From an uncultured Eubacteriales bacterium (GTDB lineage: Bacteria > Bacillota > Clostridia > Christensenellales > Aristaeellaceae): a stretch of 64,000 bases of DNA. A program made the position numbers and the translations under genes. Positions within the stretch are counted from its first letter, which is position 1; every line of letters begins with the position of its first letter. Below the pieces are notes generated by a model. It had not been told where the DNA came from. It searched no databases and worked only from the letters and a program-made list of their open reading frames with translations. Below, piece by piece: positions 6,144 through 14,875 of this stretch. Location: NCBI GenBank assembly GCA_900316415.1, contig ONCV01000005.1, positions 1 through 64,000 on the forward strand, in the 5' to 3' direction.

Positions 6144-8147
6144 TCAGGAACTATTCCTGCTTTCATGATGATCCGGTTGATAGGTTGTGACAATTTCCTC
6201 TACGAGGTTGCGAATCTGCGACTCCCTGTTGGCGTAGGCCGCTTCGGACAGCTTTTCCAGACTTTTCAGGAAGTTGTTTTCGTCAAACCGAATGGGATTC
6301 CCAACATGAATCAGGTCATTATCCGTCTTCTGAAGTCCTTCCTCTGCCATCAGCTTTTCTTCATAAAGCTTTTCACCCGGACGAAGACCCGTATACTCTA
6401 TCTTGATATCCACGTCCGGTTTGAAACCGGAGAGTCGGATCAGATTCCGGGCCAGGTCCGCGATCTTGACCGGGGAGCCCATATCCAGCACAAAAATCTC
6501 CCCGCCGTGGGCATAGGTGCCGGCCAGCATGACCAGGCTCACCGCTTCCGGAATAGTCATGAAATAGCGGATAATATCCGGATGTGTCACCGTGACAGGT
6601 CCGCCCTTTTCAATCTGCTTTTTGAACAGCGGGATGACGGAGCCGTTGGAGCCCAGCACATTCCCAAATCGAACAGCAACAAATTCTGTGCGGATATTCC
6701 GGAAGACTGTTCCATCTCCTGCTTTGTCCGCATTTTCCGCACCGTCATGGGTGAAAATCTGGGGAAGTTCGGAGGCTTTCCCCTCCTTGATTTTCTTATC
6801 AAAAGACTGGATGATCATCTCGCAGAGGCGCTTGGAGGCTCCCATAATATTGGTGGGATTGACTGCCTTGTCCGTGCTGATCAGCACAAAACGCTCGCAG
6901 CCGTGTACCATGGCAGCGTATGCGGTCTTATAGGTTCCGATCGCGTTGTTTTTGATGGCTTCGCAGGGGCTGTCCTCCATGAGCGGGACGTGCTTGTGGG
7001 CTGCGGCGTGATAAACAATCTGCGGATGGTACGTTTCGAACACTTCAAACATCCTGCGGCTATCACGTACAGAGCCGATCAGCGTTTCCAGATTCAGTTC
7101 CGGATATTTATCCTTCAGTTCCAGCTGGATACTATATGCGTTGTTTTCATAGATATCAAAGATAATCAGCTGTTTCGGCTTGTGGGCCGCGATCTGTCGG
7201 CAGAGCTCTGCTCCGATGGAACCTCCACCTCCGGTCACCAAAACGGTTTTTCCCGTGATGAAGTTGAAAACTTCCTCCATGTCCGCCTTGATCGGTTCCC
7301 GGCCCAGCAAATCCTCGATGGCAACCTCCTTCATGTCGCTGACAGAGATTTCTCCGTTTACCAGCTGATACATTCCGGGAAGCTGATGCAGCTTGCATCC
7401 CGTCTCATTGCAGATGTTCAGAATATCCCGCTTCTGCTGAACGGTGGCGCTGGGGATGGCCAGAAAGATTTCATCCACTTGATATTTTTCCGTCGCGGCC
7501 AGGATTTCATCCCGGCCTCCGACAATCGGAATCCCGTTCAGGTACCGGTTCCATTTGTTCGGGTTATCATCAATGATGCAAACCACCCGGTCTTTGATTT
7601 CCTTCGCCCGGGACATATCCCGGAGAATCAGCTGACCGGAATTGCCGGCTCCGATCAGCATAACCCGCTTTCCATCCGAAGGGTTATGCCGCTTCTTCAG
7701 GACCTGGACAAAGCGATAGGAAAACCGGATTCCGATCAGAAAAACACCCTGCAGTCCAGCCCCTATGAGATAATAGGAGAGCGGCATCCTGCGGATCAGT
7801 ATCGTGATCAGAACCGTATGCAGTAGGGAAGAGCAAATGGATCCGGATGCAGTTCTGACCAGCTCAGAAAAGCTGGCATACCTCCACATTCCGCTGTACA
7901 TACGGAAAAGGAAGAAAATGATCAGGGAGACCGCGGCACAGGGAAGAATGAAATGGCTGTAGGCATCAAAATATCGTGACTCGATTCGGCTAAAAATCCC
8001 GTCAAAGCGCAGCCAAAGCGCAAAAAAATAGGCAGCACATACCGCAGCGAAATCATAGAGAGCCAGGAAGACTCCGATGATCTGCCAGTGCTCCATTCTT
8101 CGCCTTCTGTCCTTCATCCTCATTTCCTTCAGCACCATTCTTTCCAT
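6144..8147 (-). CDS. UDP-GlcNAc 4,6-dehydratase, PglF/WbpM/CapD-like
   Basis: A 667-residue membrane-bound dehydratase of the FlaA1/CapD group. Four N-terminal helices (about 25-150) are followed by a first nucleotide-binding domain (MLIGAGNSGQLILRD) and a C-terminal SDR domain with TGGGGSIGAELCRQI. The active-site segment STDKAVNPTNIMGASKR carries the Asp, Lys and Met arrangement of PglF rather than the classical Tyr-xxx-Lys. The expected product is UDP-4-keto-6-deoxy-GlcNAc, the substrate for the aminotransferase at 3746-5056. Several in-frame ATGs lie near the start; ATG 8117 has AAGGAA five bases upstream and may be the real one. The enzyme is full length for the family and appears intact. 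Confidence 0.92.
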   Translation of the reverse strand: MERMVLKEMRMKDRRRRMEHWQIIGVFLALYDFAAVCAAYFFALWLRFDGIFSRIESRYFDAYSHFILPCAAVSLIIFFLFRMYSGMWRYASFSELVRTASGSICSSLLHTVLITILIRRMPLSYYLIGAGLQGVFLIGIRFSYRFVQVLKKRHNPSDGKRVMLIGAGNSGQLILRDMSRAKEIKDRVVCIIDDNPNKWNRYLNGIPIVGGRDEILAATEKYQVDEIFLAIPSATVQQKRDILNICNETGCKLHQLPGMYQLVNGEISVSDMKEVAIEDLLGREPIKADMEEVFNFITGKTVLVTGGGGSIGAELCRQIAAHKPKQLIIFDIYENNAYSIQLELKDKYPELNLETLIGSVRDSRRMFEVFETYHPQIVYHAAAHKHVPLMEDSPCEAIKNNAIGTYKTAYAAMVHGCERFVLISTDKAVNPTNIMGASKRLCEMIIQSFDKKIKEGKASELPQIFTHDGAENADKAGDGTVFRNIRTEFVAVRFGNVLGSNGSVIPLFKKQIEKGGPVTVTHPDIIRYFMTIPEAVSLVMLAGTYAHGGEIFVLDMGSPVKIADLARNLIRLSGFKPDVDIKIEYTGLRPGEKLYEEKLMAEEGLQKTDNDLIHVGNPIRFDENNFLKSLEKLSEAAYANRESQIRNLVEEIVTTYQPDHHESRNSS

Positions 8148-8203
8148 CCATTCAAAGTAATATGGGCATATTCATGAATGCTTCCGGGAATCTCGGCTCT
8201 CTT

Positions 8204-10783
8204 TTAAACAGGATCCCCGTCCGCATTTCTTCGGATTTCCTCCGTCAGGCTCCACCCGTCATAGCTGCGCTCGATCTGATGAACACCGCTGCTGTTATTC
8301 ACCGGCTGCCCCTGCTCATCATAATAGCTTTCCGAAAGCATCTGATTCCGTCGGTTCCAGGTTCTCCGCATTTCCGCGAATCCCGCGGTTTTGCATACCA
8401 GGTTGCCTTCCGTGTCCCAGTATTTTTCCGATACAAGATTACCCCTGGAATCGTACTGGCGCGTCAGCGAATGGTACCCGTCCATACTTGCTAGGCTCTC
8501 CCGAAGCAGATAGCTCTCCCGGATGATCTGATTCAGGCCATTGTACTCCCGAATCAAGCAACTGTATCCGGCAGTCCCGGGGGCTTCGTTTCCTTCCGCA
8601 TCCAGATACTTCTCGATAATTATATTCCCCCATGCATCATATTGTCGAGTAAATCCAAAGTATCCGAAAGATGCCCGAACCGGTTTTCCTTCCGCATCCA
8701 GATACCATTCCTTCGCGATCTGCCTGTTTTCGTTCATCTCCCGCAAAAGAACCGCGTAACCAGTGTTCCGGTTCACCGGCTTCCCCGCCGCGTCCAAGTA
8801 TGTCTGTCTTATCAGGTTTCCATATGTTGTAAACTCATTCTCTGTTCCGGAATAGCCCGCCGCAACCGTAACCGGCATTCCTTCCGCATCCAGATATTGT
8901 TCCCGGGTATTATGTCCGCGTTCGTTCCAGTCTCTTATAATCTGGGCATATCCTTCCTGCCGTGAGACGATCTCTCCGTTCTGTCCCAGATATGTTTCCC
9001 GGACAACATTGTTCCACTGATCATATTCCCGCCTCAGTCCGGCATATCCCGCGGAAATCAACGCTGGCTGCCCTTCCGCATCCAGATATGTTTCTTCCAG
9101 CAGCTGCTGCCGCTCATTAAACTGTCTGCGAACAGTAGTAATTCCATTCGTCCTAGCCGTCGGATTGCCTTCTGTATCCAGGTAGGTTTCTCCAACCACA
9201 TTCCACACCGTATCAACATCCCGGGACATTGCAGCGTATCCTACCGCAAGCTTCACCGGCTGCCGATTTTCGTCCAGATAAGTCTCGCGTGTCTCCTGCC
9301 TGCGGGCGTTGCACTCCCGTACCAGGAAAGCATATCCGTAGTTTCGAATCACAGGTTCACCGTCCGCGTCGAAATAGGCTTCCTGAACCAAATTGGACAG
9401 ACTGTCATATTCCCGGGTAAAGGCAGCATACCAGGTATCCCGTCTTTCCACCGGGCTTCCGTCCATCAGATACGTTTCCCGAATGAGTAGCTTCTTCCTG
9501 TCATATTCCCTCCGAATCTCATCATATCCATTGATGCAGGGCGATGTCCAGCCTTTTTCATTATAATAGGATTCTGCAATCAGATTCCCAACGCTGTCAT
9601 ATTCCCTTTCCAGGGAGGCATAGCCCGCGGAAATCCTGGTTGGATTTCCTTCCGGATCCTCATAGCTTTCCCGGATTACTCTTCCCTGCGGATCATATTC
9701 CCGCCGCAGCATCGCATATCCGTTGCTGCTCCGAACAGGTTTTCCCGTTTCATCCAGATAGCTTTCCTCTGTCATCCAGTTTGGTAATTTGTATTGTCGG
9801 ATCAACGCCGCGTATCCTGTGTTCCTTTTCACCGGTTTTCCATCCCGGTCAAAATACGCTTCCCTGATCACGTTTCCATTTTCATCATATTCCCGGGTCA
9901 GAAAACAGTATCCTTCCGAAAGCGTAAATGATTCTCCGCGCTGGAAATAGGCTTCCCGGATCATCCTCTTGTTTTCGTCATATTCTCTTTCGACCCGGCT
10001 GTATCCCCCTTTCCGGCAAGTTTCCTTCCTTTCCGTGTCTAGCCAGGTCTCCGCTATCAGATTGTCCGCATCGTCATATTCCCTACTCACTGCGTGATAT
10101 CCATCGATCAGGCAGACCGGATATCCTTCCGTGTCAAAATATGCTACCCGGACCATCTGCTTTTTGTTGTTGTACGTTCTCCGTTCTTCCGCATATCCGG
10201 TGCTCCGGCAGATCGGTTTCCCTTTCTCGTCCAGGTATGCCTCCCTGATCACATTCCCGTTTTCATCATATGCGCGTGTCAGCGCCGCATATCCGGTCCC
10301 AATCCGGATGGGCTGCCCATTCGTGTCCAGGTACGTTTCCTTCAGAATCCTATTTTTATCATCCAGCTCCCGTTCATATCCCGCATACCCGGACATGGAA
10401 AGAATCGGGTTTCCGTCCAGATCCAGATAGGACTCGGAAATCACTGCCCCCTTGTCATTATACTTCAGTTCCCGCGAGGCATAAAGAGTATCCGTCCGCC
10501 GCATCGGCGAACCATTCTCATCCCAATAGGATTCCTTGATCAGCTTCCCCGATAGATCATATTCATTCCTCGTTTCATATCTCCCGTTCACAAGGACCTT
10601 CCGGCCTTCCATATCCACATAAGCCACGGTCTTCAGCAAACCTCGGGGAGAATAGGTCCGCGCGATACAAGCGTATCCCTCTTTCGAAATCCAGACATTC
10701 CCCAGCGCATCGTAATATCGCTCCAGCACCGGGTAGCCATATGCGTCGTACTCGTATGCAACGATTGCATAACCGGCGTAGCC
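8204..10783 (-). repeat. 96-bp coding tandem repeat array (27 copies)
   Basis: The DNA under the repeat domain is a tandem array of 96-bp units. The most repeated phrases on the plus strand are the reverse complements of codons for E-Y-D-x-x-G-N and Y-L-D-x-x-G-x-P-V, for example TTCCGCATCCAGATA, which recurs in many units. Units have diverged enough that slippage is not obvious, yet neighbouring units share phrases. Copies near the C-terminus are no more degenerate than central ones; the last unit is partial. Confidence 0.8.
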
Positions 10784-11605
10784 TGGGATAAGCTCTTCCT
10801 CCGCGTTATAGGTTGCCCGGGCTACGATCTGTCTCTTCTCGTTCAGCGTCCTTCGAGTTCTTTGTACTCCAGCTGTTTCATAGATCACATAACCGTCCGT
10901 CTTCACGCAGGGTTCATATCCTTTTCCGGAAAAGGCGGACAGAACCGACTCCTTCCGTGGTGCAACAACATAGTCTACATCCTGCTCCCCCGCGAGCTTC
11001 ATGATTTTCAGAACGTCCGGTTCATCCTTTCCCAGCTCAACACCCAGGGTTCCCAGAAATCTGGCATAGGGCGTGAGAACATTCCCTGCCTGTCGGATAT
11101 AATTTGCCAGCGGATCCGGCGCCGCTATGCAGATCGTTTCCTTCCGCGCTTCTTTCCCAATCGCTTCCAGCACTTCCAGTGTTCCGGATGAAACCTTCTC
11201 CGGATTGGCTGCGGGCACCATCCATTCCTGTTCATAGATATTCGTGCCTGTCAGGCATAATCCCGCGCAGACCGCGCCGGCCAGCAGCAGCTTTATCAGA
11301 CCCTTCGTTTTTCCAATCAAGGCCGTCAGACCGTGAGCGATGGTATACATCAGCGGCATAAACGAATACATTCTGACAAAATACTGAATGTCTCCTACGC
11401 CGGCCATATCCATCAGATTCTGAAACAGGGGATTGTACAGCATTGCCAGATAAACCAGAGGAACCCACCCCAGAACGATCCGGATGATACTTTTTCGTTC
11501 GAAAATCAGGACCAGAATAATGCCCGCATACAGAATATATTCATAAATACTTCCGTGCCAGTTGAATTCACTCTTGGCGCGAATCTGTAAAAGAAATTCC
11601 TGCAT
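8204..11605 (-). CDS. Giant membrane-anchored protein with about 27 tyrosine-rich 32-residue repeats
   Basis: An 1133-residue protein with two parts. Residues 1-120 hold about four membrane helices, followed by an extracytoplasmic-looking domain (about 121-247) that resembles the C-terminal part of GT-C-type membrane proteins (YVVAPRKE, GYVIYETA). From residue 275 to the end runs an unbroken array of about 27 copies of a 32-residue repeat with the pattern G-Y-A-x-L-x-R-E-Y-D-x-x-G-N-x-x-x-E-x-Y-L-D-x-x-G-x-P-V. This recalls YD/RHS and WG-type repeats but has a longer period. No RHS core cage or toxin domain follows. The start is firm: GGTGAGGA lies about seven bases before the ATG. The upstream membrane gene ends ten bases earlier in the same frame, with two TGA stops between, so the two may be halves of one ancestral protein. 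Function unknown; a surface-exposed, glycan-associated role is inferred from the locus. Confidence 0.75.
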   Translation of the reverse strand: MQEFLLQIRAKSEFNWHGSIYEYILYAGIILVLIFERKSIIRIVLGWVPLVYLAMLYNPLFQNLMDMAGVGDIQYFVRMYSFMPLMYTIAHGLTALIGKTKGLIKLLLAGAVCAGLCLTGTNIYEQEWMVPAANPEKVSSGTLEVLEAIGKEARKETICIAAPDPLANYIRQAGNVLTPYARFLGTLGVELGKDEPDVLKIMKLAGEQDVDYVVAPRKESVLSAFSGKGYEPCVKTDGYVIYETAGVQRTRRTLNEKRQIVARATYNAEEELIPGYAGYAIVAYEYDAYGYPVLERYYDALGNVWISKEGYACIARTYSPRGLLKTVAYVDMEGRKVLVNGRYETRNEYDLSGKLIKESYWDENGSPMRRTDTLYASRELKYNDKGAVISESYLDLDGNPILSMSGYAGYERELDDKNRILKETYLDTNGQPIRIGTGYAALTRAYDENGNVIREAYLDEKGKPICRSTGYAEERRTYNNKKQMVRVAYFDTEGYPVCLIDGYHAVSREYDDADNLIAETWLDTERKETCRKGGYSRVEREYDENKRMIREAYFQRGESFTLSEGYCFLTREYDENGNVIREAYFDRDGKPVKRNTGYAALIRQYKLPNWMTEESYLDETGKPVRSSNGYAMLRREYDPQGRVIRESYEDPEGNPTRISAGYASLEREYDSVGNLIAESYYNEKGWTSPCINGYDEIRREYDRKKLLIRETYLMDGSPVERRDTWYAAFTREYDSLSNLVQEAYFDADGEPVIRNYGYAFLVRECNARRQETRETYLDENRQPVKLAVGYAAMSRDVDTVWNVVGETYLDTEGNPTARTNGITTVRRQFNERQQLLEETYLDAEGQPALISAGYAGLRREYDQWNNVVRETYLGQNGEIVSRQEGYAQIIRDWNERGHNTREQYLDAEGMPVTVAAGYSGTENEFTTYGNLIRQTYLDAAGKPVNRNTGYAVLLREMNENRQIAKEWYLDAEGKPVRASFGYFGFTRQYDAWGNIIIEKYLDAEGNEAPGTAGYSCLIREYNGLNQIIRESYLLRESLASMDGYHSLTRQYDSRGNLVSEKYWDTEGNLVCKTAGFAEMRRTWNRRNQMLSESYYDEQGQPVNNSSGVHQIERSYDGWSLTEEIRRNADGDPV

Positions 11606-11614
11606 TCAATATCC

Positions 11615-12673
11615 TCACCATTTATAATACCTGTAAATAAAATATATACATCCATAAATGACCGGCAAGGCGCATGCCCAGGGTATGTAAAGCAGGTACC
11701 TCCGGTTATTTTGTTTCCGAAATATCGACAAAACAATCACCAGCACGGAATTCATCATCATGGCCGGCACACCAAACAGCGTCAAGGATACCGCCGCGGC
11801 AGAAACAATCAGAAGAAAAGCCCCTGATTTTCTATCATATCCATCCTGCAGGATCTGAATCAGATACGTAAAAAGAAAGGGTACCAGGCTTGCCGCAAGG
11901 ACGGCTTTTCCCTGATAATTCGGTCCCAGGAGCCGGAAGGTGATGGAATACTGACTGTAGTATCCATAAATATGCAAAACGGAAAGAATAATCAAAAAAA
12001 TCAGGCCATTTTCCTTCTTCTCCCAGATAACCGAAGCCATGTAGGCATACACTGTGTATGCCAGCATAATATTGTATACCTCCAGGATGGTCCGCTCCAT
12101 CGTTGTCACCGGAACAGCGGAGAAAAAGGAAAGCATGGCCGGAAAATACAGCGAGGACTGGATCAGCCGGGTAGCGTTTGTGAGAGGATTCTGCGCCAAG
12201 CCGGTGCTTTCGTTGACCACCTGCATTTTATCAAAGCGTAGCGCATCCGCAGCATAACCAATATAGCCAGCGTCGTCATAGGTCCAGTAGGTTGGATCCA
12301 GAACCAATCCGTTATACATCTGCCATCCAAGCAGCACCAGGAAGATTATCAGATATAGATATTCCCCGCCGGAAAAGGTCAGTTTCCGATTCACCACCGG
12401 CTTTGTCCTGATGGCAGCAGCGATTCCCACTCCGCAGCAGAGCAGAAGAATCACCGCGAATAAAATGCAAAGCAGCGAGAAAGAACCCTGAAGAAATCCA
12501 AACGGAACCGCCAGAAAAAGAAAAATGGCCAGTTCTGTAAAAAAGCCCATCGGGAGCGCCGCAAGGAGTCTATATCGATTGCGGGAAGGAAGCGTTTGAG
12601 TCCACGGGATTCCAAGCGCAAGCGGGGCAACGAGTAATATCAGAGGAATACTGGCAGCCTGTATTACAACCAT
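11615..12673 (-). CDS. Polytopic membrane protein, GT-C/DUF6077-like N-terminal half
   Basis: A 352-residue protein with about nine membrane helices. The first long extracytoplasmic loop contains DPTYWTYDDAGYIGYAADAL, with a paired Asp-Asp in the place where GT-C glycosyltransferases keep their catalytic acidic residue. The family is probably DUF6077 or a close relative. It is only about half the usual length for a GT-C protein, and the missing C-terminal helices and soluble domain seem to be at the N-terminus of the following gene. The stop (TGA) and that gene's ATG are ten bases apart in one frame. GGGGAG stands about ten bases before this gene's ATG. A lipid-linked sugar transferase acting outside the membrane is a reasonable but unproven role. 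Confidence 0.65.
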   Translation of the reverse strand: MVVIQAASIPLILLVAPLALGIPWTQTLPSRNRYRLLAALPMGFFTELAIFLFLAVPFGFLQGSFSLLCILFAVILLLCCGVGIAAAIRTKPVVNRKLTFSGGEYLYLIIFLVLLGWQMYNGLVLDPTYWTYDDAGYIGYAADALRFDKMQVVNESTGLAQNPLTNATRLIQSSLYFPAMLSFFSAVPVTTMERTILEVYNIMLAYTVYAYMASVIWEKKENGLIFLIILSVLHIYGYYSQYSITFRLLGPNYQGKAVLAASLVPFLFTYLIQILQDGYDRKSGAFLLIVSAAAVSLTLFGVPAMMMNSVLVIVLSIFRKQNNRRYLLYIPWACALPVIYGCIYFIYRYYKW

Positions 12674-12822
12674 TTCACTTTGCTCCCCCTTTCCTTTTCT
12701 TCCTGTGTTCCCGGTTCATCATAATGCAATCAGGGACGTACCATCCAGATCCAGGCAGCGCTGCTTATGTTTACCGCGGATCTCTTCCATTTTTTACATC
12801 TCACTCCGATAGACACGGTTCA

Positions 12823-13671
12823 TCAATCCAACCTAAGCGTAGTCGGAGCCTGACGGTAATCGTACGTTATTATTCCCTGCTCCGCACACCATGCCAGCAA
12901 ATCCTTTGCCGTATAGTTTTCTCCCGTCACAAGCCACTCCGGGCCATCGAGAAATATGACAGAAGGATTCAATGCCTTATAGAACTCGAAGGACTGCGTA
13001 TTATTACCATGGTGAGCCGCCTGAATGTAGTCCGCATGGAGTTCATCAGCACCATAGCGTTCCAGCAAAGTCATCCCGTATGACCGGTTCCACAAATCTC
13101 CCAGGAAAAGAACAGCCCTATTCTCCGAACTGATCTTGAAGACCAATGAACAATTGTTTGGAATATCTCCCAGCGGCGGAATCTCCTCATCAAACGCGCT
13201 ATATACCTTCACATGAAGATCTTTTATGTCAAACTCGTCGCCGCGGTAGAGCCTTTTTATGTTTTCCGCGCCATCGGTCTGTTCAAGGAACGCAGCCATC
13301 GTCTCCGGCATATCCCAGTCCTGGAACACATCCTTCACGTCATCCCATTCCAGAGGTGTGCAGTAGACCATGCTGATTTTCTCCCGATACTCACTCCAAA
13401 GCGCATTGAACGCGTTCGCGTGATCCCCGTGATAGTGAGTAAGGATCCACGCTTTTACACATCCCCCATGGCTGTCGATGATTTCCTTCACCCTTGGCGC
13501 ATTCTCCGTCCAGCCGCCGTCAATCAGAATGAGATCTTCTCCATCCCACAGGCTATAACACATCGCATTGTTTCCGGAGAGATCTGAATGCTGCGTAAGT
13601 GTCCATCCATCTGCAATTGCCCACCCCGAAAGCAAGAAAAGCAAACATAAACCAGCAAACAGTCTCTTCAT
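12823..13671 (-). CDS. Secreted metallo-beta-lactamase-fold hydrolase (ComEC C-terminal-like)
   Basis: A 282-residue protein. After a signal peptide (MKRLFAGLCLLFLLSGWAIA, about 1-20) comes a metallo-beta-lactamase fold with LIDGGWT, the metal-binding motif THYHGDHANAF, FLGDLWN and QAAHHGNN. These are the features of the ComEC/Rec2-associated and related hydrolase group; the substrate could be a phosphodiester or other ester outside the membrane. The ATG at 13671 is preferred to upstream codons because it directly precedes the signal peptide and follows a run of G residues (GGGGGA). It lies inside the polysaccharide operon, about 150 bases before the membrane protein gene, so a role in trimming or releasing surface polymer is plausible but inferred. 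Confidence 0.78.
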   Translation of the reverse strand: MKRLFAGLCLLFLLSGWAIADGWTLTQHSDLSGNNAMCYSLWDGEDLILIDGGWTENAPRVKEIIDSHGGCVKAWILTHYHGDHANAFNALWSEYREKISMVYCTPLEWDDVKDVFQDWDMPETMAAFLEQTDGAENIKRLYRGDEFDIKDLHVKVYSAFDEEIPPLGDIPNNCSLVFKISSENRAVLFLGDLWNRSYGMTLLERYGADELHADYIQAAHHGNNTQSFEFYKALNPSVIFLDGPEWLVTGENYTAKDLLAWCAEQGIITYDYRQAPTTLRLD

Positions 13672-13840
13672 CTTTCCCCCATTTGAAATCAAGACCTCTC
13701 GCATAATCTCCTTCATTCCAGTTTTTCTCCGCTGCATTTCGTCCGGACTCAGCGGGTTCCTCTCCGAACCTGTCGGCTTCCGGCTCTATATCCTTTGGGA
13801 AGTGCCTTCTTTTGGGAAGGAAAACAGGATCCTGAAAGAG

Positions 13841-14848
13841 TCAACTGCGCCGAAAACTGCCAAACAGAACGAGGTACAGGTCGCTCAGGCAATTGGCAAA
13901 AGAATTGTAAAAACCCCACCAGGGCATCATAAGCAGCCATCTCACGGGGTTTCCGGTTTCCATCAGTTTTTTTCTTTTCCCGCACCAGGTTTTTGCTTCT
14001 CGAATCAGGGCAGCCTTTTGTTCAGTAACCTGATCCGCGTTCCGGATTCCGTAATCAGCCATTATTGTCAGCATATGCGAGATATACTCCAGATTCTTCT
14101 GCTGCGCTGGGATATCCTTGTATCGGATATCGGAGGAATTCCCTCCGTAGCGAATATAATCCATTAACTTTCTGTTCAGGAAGAACGCTCCATCCCGCAT
14201 CGCTGCCATCAGCCACAGGAATTCATCATGCGGCGCTTCGGCAAACCATAAGTCGATTACCTGATTCAGAAAGCTTTTTCGAATCACAAAACTGCATCCG
14301 GGATTTGGATTTTTGAAGAAATTGCGGGTAAACCTGTATGGCGCAACCTCGGATCTTTTTTCAATCCCGCGCTTTCTGTAAACCTTGGCTCTGATTGCAC
14401 CATCCCTGTAAACCACCTGATAATCACAGGCAAGAACGAGGATTTCCGGTCGGTCCTGCATCGCGGCGGTCATCTCCTGAATCTTTTCCGGATACCAGAT
14501 ATCGTCCTGGTCGCACAGAAAAATCAGCTCCCCCTTTGCCTGTTTCATGGCCTGCACGAAGTTTCGCTTCCACCCAAGGTTGATTTCATTCACCTGAATA
14601 TTCCAATTCCGCAGATCATACTCAGAAATATACTCCTGAATGTACTCAGCGGTTCCATCCGCGGAGCAGTCATCGAAGATCAGTACCTCCTCCGGCTGCC
14701 TGGTCTGACGCCGGAGCGAATCCAGCTGCTCCCCGATATATCCTGTTCCATTCCATGTAGCCATGATTACTGACACAGTGGAATTCTTCTTCATTGGTGC
14801 GGCATCCCAATCCTTTTCCGCTCCGTCCGGAAGGGCGGTTTCATCCAT
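13841..14848 (-). CDS. Family 2 glycosyltransferase
   Basis: A 335-residue GT-A-fold transferase. Motifs seen are VSVIMATWNGTGYIGEQLDS at the start of the fold, FDDCSADGT with the nucleotide-binding aspartates, and LCDQDDIW with the metal-binding D-x-D. The later HDEFLW has the typical catalytic acidic position, and YGGNSS fits the rhamnosyltransferase-like subgroup. It uses an NDP-sugar in the cytoplasm to extend the lipid-linked glycan; donor and linkage cannot be read. The ATG at 14848 has no good upstream site. ATG 14794 (MKKNSTVSVIM) is an alternative that would give a more usual N-terminus. It follows the NDP-sugar epimerase gene with 27 bases between. Confidence 0.85.
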   Translation of the reverse strand: MDETALPDGAEKDWDAAPMKKNSTVSVIMATWNGTGYIGEQLDSLRRQTRQPEEVLIFDDCSADGTAEYIQEYISEYDLRNWNIQVNEINLGWKRNFVQAMKQAKGELIFLCDQDDIWYPEKIQEMTAAMQDRPEILVLACDYQVVYRDGAIRAKVYRKRGIEKRSEVAPYRFTRNFFKNPNPGCSFVIRKSFLNQVIDLWFAEAPHDEFLWLMAAMRDGAFFLNRKLMDYIRYGGNSSDIRYKDIPAQQKNLEYISHMLTIMADYGIRNADQVTEQKAALIREAKTWCGKRKKLMETGNPVRWLLMMPWWGFYNSFANCLSDLYLVLFGSFRRS

Positions 14849-14875
14849 TCCGAAGCCGGCGATTTATATCATACT

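Noticed and set aside
8204..11605. RHS toxin or contact-dependent inhibition protein
   Set aside because: The repeat period is 32 residues, there is no conserved core end, no C-terminal toxin and no immunity gene after it.
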